From Diphasiastrum complanatum (taxonomy: Eukaryota > Streptophyta > Lycopodiopsida > Lycopodiales > Lycopodiaceae): a stretch of DNA of 46,912 nt. A program made the translations under genes and the position numbers. The DNA lies in NCBI GenBank assembly GCA_029204225.1, contig MU833393.1:10001-56912 (forward strand), read 5' to 3'. The notes beneath the pieces were generated by a model. That model was given only the letters and a program-made list of their open reading frames with translations. It had not been told where the DNA came from and made no database searches. Below, in pieces: positions 22,051 to 34,703 of the stretch; position 1 is the stretch's first letter, and the number at the start of each line of letters is the position of its first letter.

Positions 22051-22893
22051 TGTGAAAATTCACACATGTGGGAATGCCCTAGAGTGTGTGATTAATCTCC
22101 TAAGCAAGCTTGTGTACTTGTTGATTGATTCTAGATTGATTTCCAAGATCTAGATGAAAAAATCAAGACATAGAGGCAAAGATAGATGCAATTGTTGATA
22201 ACCAAAGCTCATGCACATGAAAGGAAAAGCTTCTTGAAAAAACTAAGGAAAATTAAGCTCCTCTCCTTGGGTAGAGAGAGAATAGAGCTAATTCCAACTC
22301 GTGTAGAGAGATGATTCAACAAGCAAATCTCACCAACAAGGTTTGACTCAAAAACTCAACTTACATAATGATCATAAGGAGAAGTACATATAGAAATTGT
22401 GGAGATCCCTCCTTGCATGATATTGGAGCCCTAATCATAGCCTCTTCAATTCTATTGGAGCCCTAATCATAGCCTCTTCATTCTATTGGACCCTTATTCA
22501 CAGCCTCCTTAATCCTATTGGACCCCTCTTGGAGATCTCTTGATTCTTATTGGACCCCTTGACCAAAACCGACTTTTGACTCCATCACTCATCAAATTAC
22601 TTTGTCACAAGTGTCAACACCCTATTCATATGCCTCTCTAGCTCGAGATTGCATCATAGCTCACTTTTGGCTCAATAGAGGCTTTACATGTGGATTTGCC
22701 TATTTGCCATCTATGCCAATTTTTGGCCCTATCACAACTCTACACAAAAAAGCTTGACATAAAAATTTATGAAATCCCTAAAGCTATGATAAATTGTTTT
22801 ACACATGTGGGAACATGCTCCACACATGTAAAATGTACTCACAAACATAAAAGACATAAAATTGCCAGGCTAGATTTTTGCCAAATTTTCACA
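22051..22893 (-). repeat. Copia LTR (843 bp) with TGTGAAAATT termini
   Basis: It begins TGTGAAAATT and ends AATTTTCACA, a perfect 10-bp inverted terminus, with a PBS at its left edge on plus. The termini nearly match those of the complete copia element, suggesting a related subfamily. It contains several ACATGTG-type palindromes and the minisatellite at 22421-22560. Confidence 0.75.
22421..22560. repeat. Minisatellite inside the copia LTR
   Basis: About four to five degenerate units of 28-38 bp built on 'tattggagccctaatcatagcctcttcaattc', degenerating to 'ctattggacccc'. The first two units are nearly identical. Confidence 0.7.
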
Positions 22894-25415
22894 CGCTCGT
22901 CTTTAGTATACTTCCGTCCTCTATACATAGTCATGCACATGATCAATATGGACAATGTAAAGTAAACTTGAATAGTTTTTTTAGAAGATAGTCCATTGCT
23001 AAACCTATTTTCTCTATACCTCCCCCTGACACAAAATGTTAGGCAAAGAAGAATAAGTGGATGTCTCCTGAACCAGTTTAGTTATTAATTTTGCATTATA
23101 TTAACTAGTATAATTGAGTAATTTAACCTGAGATACTATCATTGGCTAGATTAGCACGGGACAGGCAAAACCAACCAATGGAATGCTTCCATGTTACTTG
23201 ATGACAATCTGAATGTATTTCTAAAAGTTTATTTCTATTTTTTATTAATTGTGATCGTGATAATATTGTTTTTCCCTTTGTGCTCGCTCTTATGCTTCTC
23301 AAAAATCATCACCATATACTCCAAACTTTTGGCATCCATTGAAGACAAAGTTTGTCAAAATCTTTTTCTCTTATGCAATAATATGTTTTTAGAGGAAGCT
23401 ATGAACAAGTTTTGGCAATGTCTTATAGCACTAACTCTTTGGTTATATGGTTAAACAAAAATAACAAAGTATTTAAGAGTGAAGACTTTTCCTTGATGTT
23501 ATTTAAAAAAAATTGCTAAGTTTTGCTTGCTTTAAGTGTTTTTGTACTTATGAAAATTGATGATTTTTTGATATAATTTATTTATATTTCTTGAAAATTT
23601 GTGTCGTGAAATTAAAAAAATCAATTTAATTTTTTAAAATTTATTTGTAATAAAAAAATCTTTTTAATAGTCATTTGCAATTTTATTTTTTATGATTAAC
23701 TGTTAGAATTAAATAATGGTTTGTTTTTTTATGTAAGTGTGAAATTGTTAATTCATATTCTTGAAAAAATGATGAATGTTCTTTAAATTGATTAGATTTT
23801 AAGTATTTCAATCTCTTGAAATATGTACACCACATAACAATTTTTTTAGACCACATTAACAACTAATTTTTTTCAAATACATTTTTATTTTTTCACAAAT
23901 TATCTAACCTTGGTTGTTCTAAAACAATTTATTTTGCAATCAGTTAAAAAATATTGATTAAAACTTTTGCTTCTAGTATAAAAATATACTTTTAATATAA
24001 GCACTTTCATTTAAAAAGGTTTCATTTTTTTAAATAAGTAGAAACAAAATTTTTAGTTATATTAGTGGTTAATTTTTTAGCATGATTAAAAATTTTGACA
24101 AAATAGGATTTTTTTGAGAATTAAACTATACTTTTGTTAAACATTTTAAATATTGGCATTTTTTAAAAGATTTAAAAATTAGAATAGAAAAGGGTCTCCA
24201 TGTCATTTCTCTTTCTTTTGGTCATTATGATATCACTGTCCAATTTAAGCACATAGGCTCTAATTAAGCATTTAAAAAAGCCCAATTCAAGCACAAAAAA
24301 ATTTATTAAAAAAAAAACGCTACCCAATTCTAGATTAAAAAAGACCATCTATAAAAAAAAAGCCCACTCAAAATAAACAAAATTGTACAATTCCAATTTA
24401 AGTCAACATAAGCACACGAGAGAGCGATTTGAAAGCAAAGAAGGGCCCCCAATGAAATAACTTCTTTGGATTTCTTTTGGAAAAAGAACAACTTAAGCAA
24501 AAACTTAAATGTAAATTAAACAATTTTGATTAAAGGATCTGATTTTCTATATAGCAAACCACATGTTCTAAAGATTGAGGGTTTGCAGAAAAGATGTAGG
24601 TCAACACTACTTAATATATCATGATGTCACAAAATTGAATGAAAACACTATATTGTTTTTTAAACGCATTGCAACATTGACAGACATATTCATTGTCTTG
24701 AGGTTGGTCGCTATCATTTGAATATTTGTTGACTTGGAACTTGGACTCACTGCATACCTTGCCTCTCAAGAGTGCCAGCTAATTCATTAAATGTCCCATG
24801 TAGTTCCCTACCAATTTTGTACGAGTGCCATTTTGAGATGTTGTCTCCATTATCTTACCTAACTCTATCCAGTACAGAACATTGCTTTGCTTTACATGCT
24901 CACATTGCATTTGTGTTTCTAAAAGGAGATACTTTGAAAAGAACAACAAATACAGTTACTAGAAGAAACATGTTAGTGTAAAACACTCTGGGAACCAAAT
25001 GTTGGCTTCCTATTCATTTTCATTTTTCTTATAAGGTGACATTTGGTTCATTCAAGAGATAATAGATCCACAAAACTCCACTTTGGCTAATTAAGTGCTA
25101 GTGCAAGAAACAATAAATTTGCATTGGCTCAAGTTCCACTTAGAACTTTATACACTCTCTTAAAAGAATGAATGCCCATTTCAATCAAGCACATGATGAC
25201 AAACCTTCATAATATACTTTGCATGCGTAGAAGATCATTTCTATGATAATTTCATTGATGTCTCTAGATTTTGCATGCATATAAAATAATTTCAATGATC
25301 GATTTTACATGTGGCATCATTGTTATATAAGAAAAAAAAATGTTTGTACAATAATAGATAGGTGTAGTGGGTATAGTGGTTGATATCTTATAGATAAGTA
25401 TAGTGCTAGTACTTG

Positions 25416-25418
<3 letters not shown>
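22894..25418. other. AT-rich DNA, no recognisable gene
   Basis: About 2.5 kb without a supportable gene. 23460-24420 is extremely AT-rich with many runs of A and T. An 87-codon open stretch at 23191-23454 and a 69-codon one at 24772-24981 lack recognisable features. No LTR ends or PBS seen. Confidence 0.4.

Positions 25419-25483
<65 letters not shown>
25419..25483. repeat. (AG)n microsatellite
   Basis: An uninterrupted run of about 32 AG units. It is the left partner of a tandem duplication whose other copy carries the compound TG/AG run at 25605-25705. Confidence 0.95.
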
Positions 25484-25485
<2 letters not shown>

Positions 25486-25601
25486 TGTGGGCTTGTGTAA
25501 AAAAGTTGAAAACTAGGTTAATTTAGCATATAGTTTGGTTAGTCTGTTAGGTAATCTCTTAGGTGTAGTGTTTGTGACACTAGCCTATGTGGGTGTATCT
25601 A

Positions 25602-25709
<108 letters not shown>

Positions 25710-25822
25710 TGTGCGGGCTTGTGTAAAGAAAGTTGAAAATTACGTTAATTTAACATATAATTGGGTTAATCTCTTAGGTGTAGTCTTTGTGACACTAGCC
25801 CATGTGGGTGTATCTAATATGA

Positions 25823-27775
25823 GCTATTGGGTGCTTAGGTGTATCTTTTGTTCTAGGTAGAGTTATTGTGCTGAAGGAGTATCTTGTGGGTGATTCTTAC
25901 TTGATTTACTCTTCAATGACCCTTCATTTTGCCATGGCACGTCTAGCAATCGACCTCATTTGTCAAGCTTTCATTGGTACACCAACTTGACTAGTGAAAA
26001 GGTTCAATTTGAGACCAAAAAGATCTTGAGTGTTCACATAAACTTTTTCATTGGCTTTAAATTTGTCCTAAAGTATTTTAGATTGATGAGAATCATTGAT
26101 TGTAGCAAAGAATTAATAAGTAAAGAGCCTTATGGCTTTTGCTCACCACTCTAGCAAAGTTAAAAAAGAAAATCCAATTATAGGTCACTTGTCCATGTGC
26201 TATGGGTAGGAGTCCACTTTCAATTTGCAGGAATATGAGTTTGGCTCTTCTAAACCCATGAAATATCCAAATATATTTTGACATACTATATGTTCTTGGA
26301 CCTACATCATGCTTGAGAGTGAACTAATTTGCAAGGAGAAGGGCGAAGGGCCTCTTCACATGCAAGGCAACCGAACCCATTTGAGTCCAAAATGGGTGCT
26401 AGGGTGCCTTGCATGCCTTCACATGAAGTCAACCTCTCCCAACCATCTTCATCCCTCCCGAAGCTGGCCAAGTACAAGTAGGGGGGAACTTGATTTTCCT
26501 TGTTCAAGGTAGATTTTGGGACATGACTTGCATTGGTAGCTATGGCAAATGCCAAGCTTTGACAATTAGTAGACCAGTTCACATGGGGTAAAATGCATTT
26601 GCAAAGTAGAAAAATGGGTGGTGACATGAGGTGAAAACGGGTGGTGACATGTGAATCTCTAAGAATGAGAGGTGTGCTCCAAGGGATGATACCAAGAATG
26701 GGTTTTGGGTTTAGATGTGAAAAGGTCCCAAGGTTACTAAGGTTGGAGTCCCTTTGACTCTCATTTGTCTAGTATAAAAGCCCATTACATCATCCAACAC
26801 TTCTATGAAGCAACACTATAATGGTTAGGCTACAATGGTATGGTACTATGGGACACCATAGCTACTATTTAAACGATGGACGGGATGCCATAGACTCTCT
26901 CCATACTAGGGTCAAATGACTTGGATGAGCGCTATGGATGGAAAACTATGTCCATATCCAGTGACTGATCTATGTTGGCTTGGACTTAGGGAGGTGCTAC
27001 ATTAATAGTAATAATTGTGCACATGTCCACTGATATATATAGATCAGTGGGGTTGAGACCTAGGGAGGTGTTACATAATTTAATCTTTAATGTTTCGGTG
27101 AGTGCAAAGTAATTTCCATTACAGTATTGGATTGAGAGTGAGGCTGTTAAGTGTTTAACTAGAACGACAAAAAATAGACCATAAATTTGAAGGTGATCAG
27201 AAATTATCGCATTATCACAAAATTAGCCCTTGATTTGCTTCATAATACCCTCAGATTAAGCGCTCAGAAACTTTGCTACTTGGAAGTTAGATCCATGGCC
27301 AGACTGCCCAACTGCAAAGAATACAGCAGTCTAAGGAAGTTCATCACTCTTCGCTTCACAACGAAATTGTTTTCTTAGAACTAATCTGAGCAATCAAACA
27401 CACACACAAACGACAGACCTGTAGCCCAGTGGTGCCACTGAAGTTAACTCGCCAAAAAAATGCAGCTCCAAAGAAAACGAGAAGTCCATGTAGTGGGTCC
27501 CAAAAGGTTTCATGCAATGTATTCTTTACCAAAGTATGAATACACGCATAGTGCCATAACTGAGACAACTTCTTAGAACTTCTGGTAAAGAAAAAGGTCA
27601 TCTGTTTAACATGAACCTCAGCATGAAAAGACATATTGACTGTAGTAAAGCACAAAAGTATTGCTGACAACTACAAGTATCTAATTACTCTGAAACTGAA
27701 TAATATCTTTTTCTAAAGAGCAATACTAGTAGACTTCAGCAAACACTGCTATACTGCTGACAGTGCTGAGAGCAA
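25823..27775. other. No recognisable gene; 3' flank of the KCS gene
   Basis: Nothing supportable is coded here. The KCS 3' untranslated region should lie just below 27776 on minus. 26700-27070 has a TATAAAAG word (26773) and two diverged copies of 'gagacctagggaggtg.tacat' (near 26990 and 27055), which may be old LTR sequence. Confidence 0.35.
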
Positions 27776-29290
27776 TCACATCAATGCCGGAAACTTGAGA
27801 ATGCAATCAACCCAGGGACTCTTTTCGGAATATTTCACAGTTCGAAGAGCCTTCCAAACAGCGCTGTTGCATTTAAAACCAGACCCAACTGCGATCTGCC
27901 AGATACGATCGCCTTTTCTGATTCTTGTTTTAGCTTCGGAGTACGCAAGCTCGTACCATAGTGAACTACTGGATGTGTTACCAAAACGGTATAGAGTCAT
28001 CCGAGATGGCTCCATGTGCCAAGGCGTGAGCATCAAGTTGGATTCTATCTCGTCCAAGACTCCACGTCCACCCGCGTGAATGCAGAAGTGTTCAAAAGCG
28101 AGCTTGAAGTCAGGAATATAGACTTTTACTGTTTTCATTCGTAGCACTTTGTTTGCAATGAACGTGGCCAAGTAACGAATTTGCTCCGAGAGAGGAAGGA
28201 CAAGTGGTCCGAGAGTGGTAATGTTCGTTCTCAGAGCGACTGCAGCTACCTTCATAAGATCTTTCGAGAGAGCTACTCCTTTGATCCTTTCTTCATCCTC
28301 GTCTTGAATGGCACAGCGGTAGCTCTTATCATCTGCGCCTACATGCGTCCTAACCACATGCTGCAGCTTATACTTTGCAATCTTCCTGTGCCTCCTTATA
28401 TTGGACAAGAGAATGGCGGCACAACCCATACGGAATAAGCAGTTCGTGACCAGCATTGCTCGGTTATTTCCGATATACCAGTTATACGTTATATTCTCCG
28501 TGCTAACAACGAGAGCATACGAGTTAGGATGTGCTTGCAACATGTCTTTAGCCAAGTCTATGGCTATAATACCAGCGGAGCATCCCATTCCTCCAAGGTT
28601 GAAGCTTCTGATGTTGCTCCTCATCTTGTAGCGATTCACAACGATAGCTGAGAGAGAAGGGGTGGGACAAAATACACTAGAGTTGACAACAAGAGTTCCA
28701 ATGTCTTTGGGCTTTACACCCGTCTTCTCAAAGAGTTCATCGAGGGCACCAAACATCATCATTGAGGTCTCCTTACGGGACTCTGCCAGGCAGGGATTGG
28801 GTGGAACTTTCAGTAAGGCTGCCGGTCCATATGTCTCGTCCCCAAGCCCAGACCGCTCAAGAATCTTTCTCTGAAAGGCCATGCTAGCTGCATTAAACTT
28901 CTCTGACTGTTGTGAATAGTACAGAAATTCCTCCCTTGAGACCTTGAAGTTATCATCTGGTTTGTAGCATGAAAAATCCAAGAGGTAGATAGGCTGAGAC
29001 CTTGAGCCAAAGTAGGCAACGCTGATAGATAGTGCAAATAAAACTGCTGGGAAGATCCAGATCATGTGGAGCTGAAGATACTCCCAAGCGTCCGGGAAAA
29101 CGGACTTAAGAGTGTTGGGCTTAGCACATGTTAGCAGAAGTGAAACAAGAAGCGTCGTGATATACAATACAAAATTAGATCCGTAACGATCGTAACCCTG
29201 CTTAATAGAGTCAAAGATCACCGACGAGATTGATAATTGTTTGATCCTGGAAGATAGCTCAACAGTTGATAGGCTTTGTAGAAATGACAT
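27776..29290 (-). CDS. 3-ketoacyl-CoA synthase (KCS, FAE1/CUT1 family)
   Basis: A single-exon gene of 504 residues. KCS enzymes condense malonyl-CoA with acyl-CoA, the first and rate-setting step of very-long-chain fatty acid elongation at the endoplasmic reticulum, feeding waxes, suberin and sphingolipids. Two hydrophobic segments near the N-terminus (about 41-55 and 77-95) fit the usual membrane anchors. The FAE1/CUT1 domain follows (about 95-385), with catalytic C237 in [11 protein letters not shown]316 (RTHVGADDK), H401 and H405 (EHFCIHAGG) and N438 (RFGNTSSSS) match the conserved active-site set. The His four residues before N438 in Arabidopsis FAE1 is Tyr434 here, as in other plant KCSs. 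Length is typical. The frame stays open upstream to 29431, but that extension would cross the TATA box, so the ATG at 29290 (MSFLQSLST) is preferred. The specific KCS paralogue cannot be named from this. All motifs are intact and the gene looks functional. Confidence 0.96.
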   Translation of the reverse strand: MSFLQSLSTVELSSRIKQLSISSVIFDSIKQGYDRYGSNFVLYITTLLVSLLLTCAKPNTLKSVFPDAWEYLQLHMIWIFPAVLFALSISVAYFGSRSQPIYLLDFSCYKPDDNFKVSREEFLYYSQQSEKFNAASMAFQRKILERSGLGDETYGPAALLKVPPNPCLAESRKETSMMMFGALDELFEKTGVKPKDIGTLVVNSSVFCPTPSLSAIVVNRYKMRSNIRSFNLGGMGCSAGIIAIDLAKDMLQAHPNSYALVVSTENITYNWYIGNNRAMLVTNCLFRMGCAAILLSNIRRHRKIAKYKLQHVVRTHVGADDKSYRCAIQDEDEERIKGVALSKDLMKVAAVALRTNITTLGPLVLPLSEQIRYLATFIANKVLRMKTVKVYIPDFKLAFEHFCIHAGGRGVLDEIESNLMLTPWHMEPSRMTLYRFGNTSSSSLWYELAYSEAKTRIRKGDRIWQIAVGSGFKCNSAVWKALRTVKYSEKSPWVDCILKFPALM

Positions 29291-29356
29291 TGTAATAGAC
29301 GAATCCCAACCCAGAAAGCAAAAACTGTAAATTACTTGTGTCCACTTGGAAAAAGC

Positions 29357-29368
29357 AATCTGTATATA
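29357..29368 (-). promoter_or_regulatory. TATA box of the KCS gene
   Basis: The minus strand reads TGTATATATACA about 70 nt upstream of the chosen ATG. That would place transcription start near 29330 and leave a 5' leader of about 40 nt. It argues against the longer N-terminus. Confidence 0.65.
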
Positions 29369-29428
29369 TACATGTCCCAAAAATATAATACTACTATCAG
29401 GAGGTCGAGAAGAAGATGATGATGAGAG

Positions 29429-29714
29429 CAAAACAAGTTCAAAGCACTATCACAAATCTAGTGTAACACTCCAAGTAACACTGTCACAAACGATGAATTA
29501 TTGAATACAGCTGCAGCGTTAGAGATGACTTAATCAAATCACAGTCTATCTAAACCCACAAACCAACGTCTCACAAAACAACTTCAAAACACGATCACAG
29601 ATCTCCTGAGCACTCCAAGTAACACTGTCACAAATGATGAATTATTGAATACAGCTGCAGTGGTGGAGATGACTTAATCACAGTCTATCCAAACCCACAA
29701 ACCAATCTCTCACA
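29429..29714 (-). promoter_or_regulatory. Duplicated upstream block of the KCS gene
   Basis: Two consecutive copies (29429-29573 and 29574-29714) lie 140-420 bp upstream of the KCS ATG. Both share 'cactccaagtaacactgtcacaaa.gatgaattattgaatacagctgcag' and 'gatgacttaatca...cacagtctatc.aaacccacaaaccaa'. They differ at several positions and by a small indel. The duplication doubles any cis elements in this stretch. No known element is claimed. Confidence 0.85.
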
Positions 29715-32700
29715 TTTGCCTCAAAACCAACACTTCCAGGAAAATCGCATGTCATGGCTGATAATAAGAGCATGATCTCAGGGTCTGAGACGTTGTAGCA
29801 GTTGCAGTGAAAATGAGCAATACGTCGGAATCTGGCAAGTCCAGAAGTATGGAACTAGCAACCGCCAATGCTCAATAATGTCTTGGCTAGAGGATCTCAA
29901 CAAAAGCTGCAAAAGCAAGAGAAGAAGAGACAAGCGAGAGAGAGGGTTGAGAGAATCAATGCATTAATTTATGTATCGGTGTTTCCTGTCCACATACTAG
30001 TATGCTCCTTGTGTGAGGGAGAGTTTTTATTGTGTGTGTTTTTTTCTGGTACTCGGCGCTAGCTCACCGAATGCGTATTTATGATAGGAGTAAATTTAGC
30101 AGCATACGTTGGTGTGAGGATGTGGTTGGGGTGAGGTGAATTATTAGGCAACATTTGTTGGTGTGATATATGGCCATGGGAGTAAACTCTTTGAGAGTAA
30201 AAGACTCTTTAACAATATGTTGGTGTGAGAATTTGATGGATCATGGTGTGTACCCTTGAAATAGTAATTACAAGAATAGAGTCTGTATCGATATAACACA
30301 AGTCGTATTTTAGCAATCTCATTACTATGCTGGGCAAGTCATATGTGTGTAGCCTCCAAGAAGTAATTACAAAAATGAATACCTCTGTCCATCTCCATCG
30401 TAGTGTAATGTTGGGCAAGTGTGCTAACAGAAGTCATATTCATGTATGGATCAATGTAGGGCAGGTAATACCATTAAGTCATATTAATATAGCCAACACA
30501 TAAGGATTCGGATCCGTGCGCACATAAGGATCCAGATTATAGCCAGCACATAAGGATCCATATCCATGCGCACATTCCTCTTAAAGAATTTATTTATTAG
30601 GAACCTCTTGATATAGAGTTGGCTAGTACTTTTGTTGATTAGGTATTATACTTGGTACATGCCCACCAAATGCTGATTTTCGTACTTGACCATTGATTAA
30701 ATTGACTTAGGAAGTTTTCACACACCCAAAGTAGAAGGTTATATTTGGCTTTTAAATTTAAAAAAATCATTAGTCTAGATCGTCAAAAAACAATATACCA
30801 CCCAAGAGCGACACTTTATAGAGCTTTCATATTGGACTAATTGGAATTTGTAAGCTTGGACTAGCCTAGAGGACTACTAATTAATACATGAAAATTTCAT
30901 TAAATACTTAAAAAGGCCATTCTTAACATCACTTTCAAGTAAAAAAGGTGAATGAGTAACACCTCATTGAATGGACTCCCTTTGTGAATTTGTACAACAA
31001 TCCCTTTGTGAATTTGCCATAAGAGTGGGTCGAAGGGCTTGAATCTCATATTTGAAAGGCAAAGGCTTGAGCATGTGCACTTGAAATTGATTTGGAACGG
31101 ATTTTTTAGAAAACTTTGTGGTTTTAAAAAAAAAAAATTGTTCATATATGGCAAGCTTGAATTTGAATATAATTGGGGAATGGATTTTCAGTGACCTATA
31201 CACCAATGAGGTTTTTAGGCCCAGTCATAATTAAAATGAATTGGGCATTATAGTTAGAGCCATGTATGAATGGTCATTAAACCCGATGTAAAAGTCACTC
31301 AAAAATTCTCTCCAAAGCATAAAGGATACACAAAACCATTCTACTTCATGATATATTCTTTTATGGCATACAATACAATTGCCACTTTTAATAGGGTATA
31401 AAATCTCCCAAATATGTTTTTAAGATTTTTATCCAATGCATCCCATCTATTGATGTACAATTTTTTTTAGACCTTGTATGTGAACTTAGTCCATTTCCAA
31501 GTACACATCATTGGCATCACTTAGGAAAATCACACCTAGAGCCATCATAGCCTACACTAGAACTTCAATGGTAGCTAAAGTTCAATAGATAAGTGGTTGC
31601 CTCATCATCCACAAAGGCTTAGCCTTTAGCAGGAACTTATTTGATATAATGATGTTCACCATAATTGTGTGTATCATTGTACATGGCACATAGTTAAGAA
31701 AATTATCAATCTTAGTTTATGTAAATGGTTGTAGAAATCAATGCATGTGAGCCATTTCATGAGCCACATGGTTATGGATCAAGAAAATCATCAATCTTAG
31801 TATGTGTTCATATTTGTAGAACTCAGTGCATGTAACCATTTCAAGGGCCACAAGACTAGTTAATCTTAGTTCATACATTCTCTTGCAAACACTCTCATAG
31901 TGGATTGAGAATGGGCATTGGTCTATTTTGTTCAAGAGTATTGAAAGGTAGAGATTGCTTCATAACAAGTTTGAATGAGAGCCTTTATCTCTAGTTCGTT
32001 CATGGGATTGTAAGCATCTTTGAAAACTCCATAAATTGAAAGATTCTTAAATATTATATTTCAGGTATGTTGACCCAAATGATAAATTTGTCATTTTCTA
32101 TCAATATTGTTTGTAGTTTTATGTATATTTGTGTGACCTAATTACTCTTTCTACAAACTAGGCCTGTGTTGAATCAACTAGCCATCTATCCAACAAAATT
32201 TGAGATCCATTAATAATATTGTAGGGTTTTCCTCAATGTCCGCCATTTTCTTAAATCAAACTTCGGTATTGTGAACTCTATTATCAAGAAGCTAGGTTTA
32301 TTGATGTCTATATTTCATGCTTAATCAAAAGTTTGATTAAAACATGTTCTAAGGAGAATGTATGTGGATGTATGTGAGATTAAAAGTTTTGTGAGATGTA
32401 TGTGGATGCTATTATAACTAGTTTGTGCATTGTAAGAATCTTTTGTATTGTGGAAAAGATGATATTTTAGAATCATCATATGGTAATGCTACTTTGCTTG
32501 CATGTAGTCACATCCAATATTATCAAATTGATAGTTTGCTTATTAGTAAATAGTGAAAGTTATTTGTGGTGTGCAAAGTGATAAAACATCTTTTAAGACT
32601 CTCAAGGATCTAATTAACACAGATTAGTACAATATTAATGATTTGGAAAACATACTGACCCCCATCTAAAGAGTAAATGCATACTCACCCTATGCAATGG

Positions 32701-33085
32701 GAACCATACCAACATCAAAGATCAATACCGTGAACAATAGCTATGGTGTGTCATATTCCCATAGTCCACCTCACGATCACTCATGGAGATGCCTCAATCA
32801 AGTATTGGATGATTAACAGGATGCTGAATTCAATTAGTTGTAGAATAGGTGATCAATTGATTGAAGGCACCTTGGTTTAAGAAGCCACATCCCTTGGCTC
32901 TCACTAGTGCATGTATAGCCTACTCCATTTCCTTATGTCTATGTATTGATTTTCTACCAATAAGTAGCTCCAAACTTAGTCACATACAATTGTGTATACA
33001 TTAAGTTGTAATCAAGTTAACCACCCACTACTTTGTAACCTTGTTATCATATTTTGGTGTTTTCCATGTATAATTGAAGAGTTTA
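29715..33085. other. No recognisable gene; scattered short repeats
   Basis: About 3.4 kb without a supportable gene. Visible structure includes short repeats of 'cacataaggatcc' near 30497-30560 (three to four times). There is also a tandem pair at 31698-31782 and 31783-31868 (period 85, starting 'gaaaatyatcaatcttag'). Confidence 0.4.
31698..31868. repeat. Tandem repeat, 85-bp period, two copies
   Basis: Both copies run 'gaaaatyatcaatcttagt...tgtagaa.tca.tgcatgt.a.ccatttca.g.gccaca'. They differ at several positions; a third start ('ttaatcttagttcat') follows. Confidence 0.75.
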
Positions 33086-33535
33086 TGTCATGCTCTAACC
33101 CTTGGAGTAAAATCTCATGAGATATCAGAATGCCTAACTCGGCCCTGTATTACTATAATGTGAGGTTGGGCACCGCAAGGTGTATAATCATAATCAGTGG
33201 TTTGGATGAATCCCTTGATGGTGGTTCTATATGGAACCATCATGGGTTCATTAGGGGAGTGACATAAGTGGCCAAGTCAGGTTGTTGATGTGTCCTAGTG
33301 AGGTGTACCAGTTCAATCCCAATTAGGGGAGGGCCTTAGAGGGTATAAGTATACCCATGGGTCTCTCTATTGTGTAACTTGATTTATGAATTTGTAGGTA
33401 CATGCTACTGGAGTGATTTCTCACATCTACCATTGAATTTATGCTAATGGTCCATAACTTGGGGGCAAGATTCATTTTCCTTGCCCTTGAGATAGTTGAT
33501 GACAAAGTCATATGATTGAACTTGCGCTAGCCATC
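33086..33535 (+). repeat. Gypsy LTR (right limit uncertain)
   Basis: It starts TGTCATGCTC at 33086 and shares 'gagggtataagtatacc' (33339) and 'cataacttgggggcaagattcattt' (33451) with the complement of the LTR at 17650-18080. It is therefore the same gypsy family in the opposite orientation. Its right end is unclear. Confidence 0.6.
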
Positions 33536-33770
33536 TCTTCTGTTTGTCAGTAAGTTGCTTTTGACTCAAAGATTATTTTAAAACTATGGTGGTCAATTTC
33601 AAGTGATAATAAACTTTAATCCATATAAATAATGTCACCATTTCTTCAAAGCATGAACTATAGCCAACATCTTGTCAATAAACTTTTGACTTTCATGAGT
33701 AATGACACCATCTTTCTGACTCAATATAGCTCCTATAGTCTACATGATTTACACAAGGATTAGTTCCTCA
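33536..33770 (-). pseudogene. Gypsy RNase H scrap
   Basis: On minus, 33640-33675 reads KMLAIVHALKKW, the 'ELLAIV.AL..WRHYL' motif of gypsy RNase H, followed by a stop and a YLYGLKFIIT-like continuation in the next frames. Upstream on minus is a degraded 'YSHESQKFIDKM' stretch. Its orientation is opposite to the LTR just to its left, so the two are not one simple element. Confidence 0.6.
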
Positions 33771-34378
33771 AATTCAAGCAAATCTGGTCCTCTTCATGCA
33801 AACCTTTGATTTATGGATTTAAATCCACCTCTAGTCTATCTTTTGTTGGATAATTTGATTGTCACACATCAAATTATTAAGAAAACATAATTAAATCACA
33901 CAAAAATATCAAGGACCTATAAAAGAACATGAATCCTTGTCAATAATGCATCTAAACAGACAGAAACTCATGGATTTTGGAAATCAAGCAAGCAACTGGA
34001 TTTACCATAGAGGTTCCCAATTGAAATTTACCAATGACAATCTAAATTGAATTATACCAATTTCGTATTGGGATTTTCATACATTCGAAGCTAATTGCAC
34101 ATGTAGATCAATCTACAAACTTTGGAACCTTTTTGAGCAACTTACAGTTGAGAATGAATTTGACACCGATTCTATGCAACTTTCATCTAGGTCAAACAAG
34201 TAGTAGTGGATTCTACCATTGCTTGATAAGAGCTTGCTTAATATAGAAACCAATGGGCTTCGAATCCAATCAATCCTTGAGAATTCAGCACTCTAGATGG
34301 GGATTTGCATCCAAGTGCTTCATGCACCTTTGAAGTCCATGTAGTGCTTGTTGCCACTCCCATCCAGCTGCATCTTAG

Positions 34379-34701
<323 letters not shown>

Positions 34702-34703
34702 CA

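Noticed and set aside
29291-29431. N-terminal extension of the KCS frame (start at 29431)
   Set aside because: It would cover the TATA box and add 47 residues absent from typical KCS proteins.
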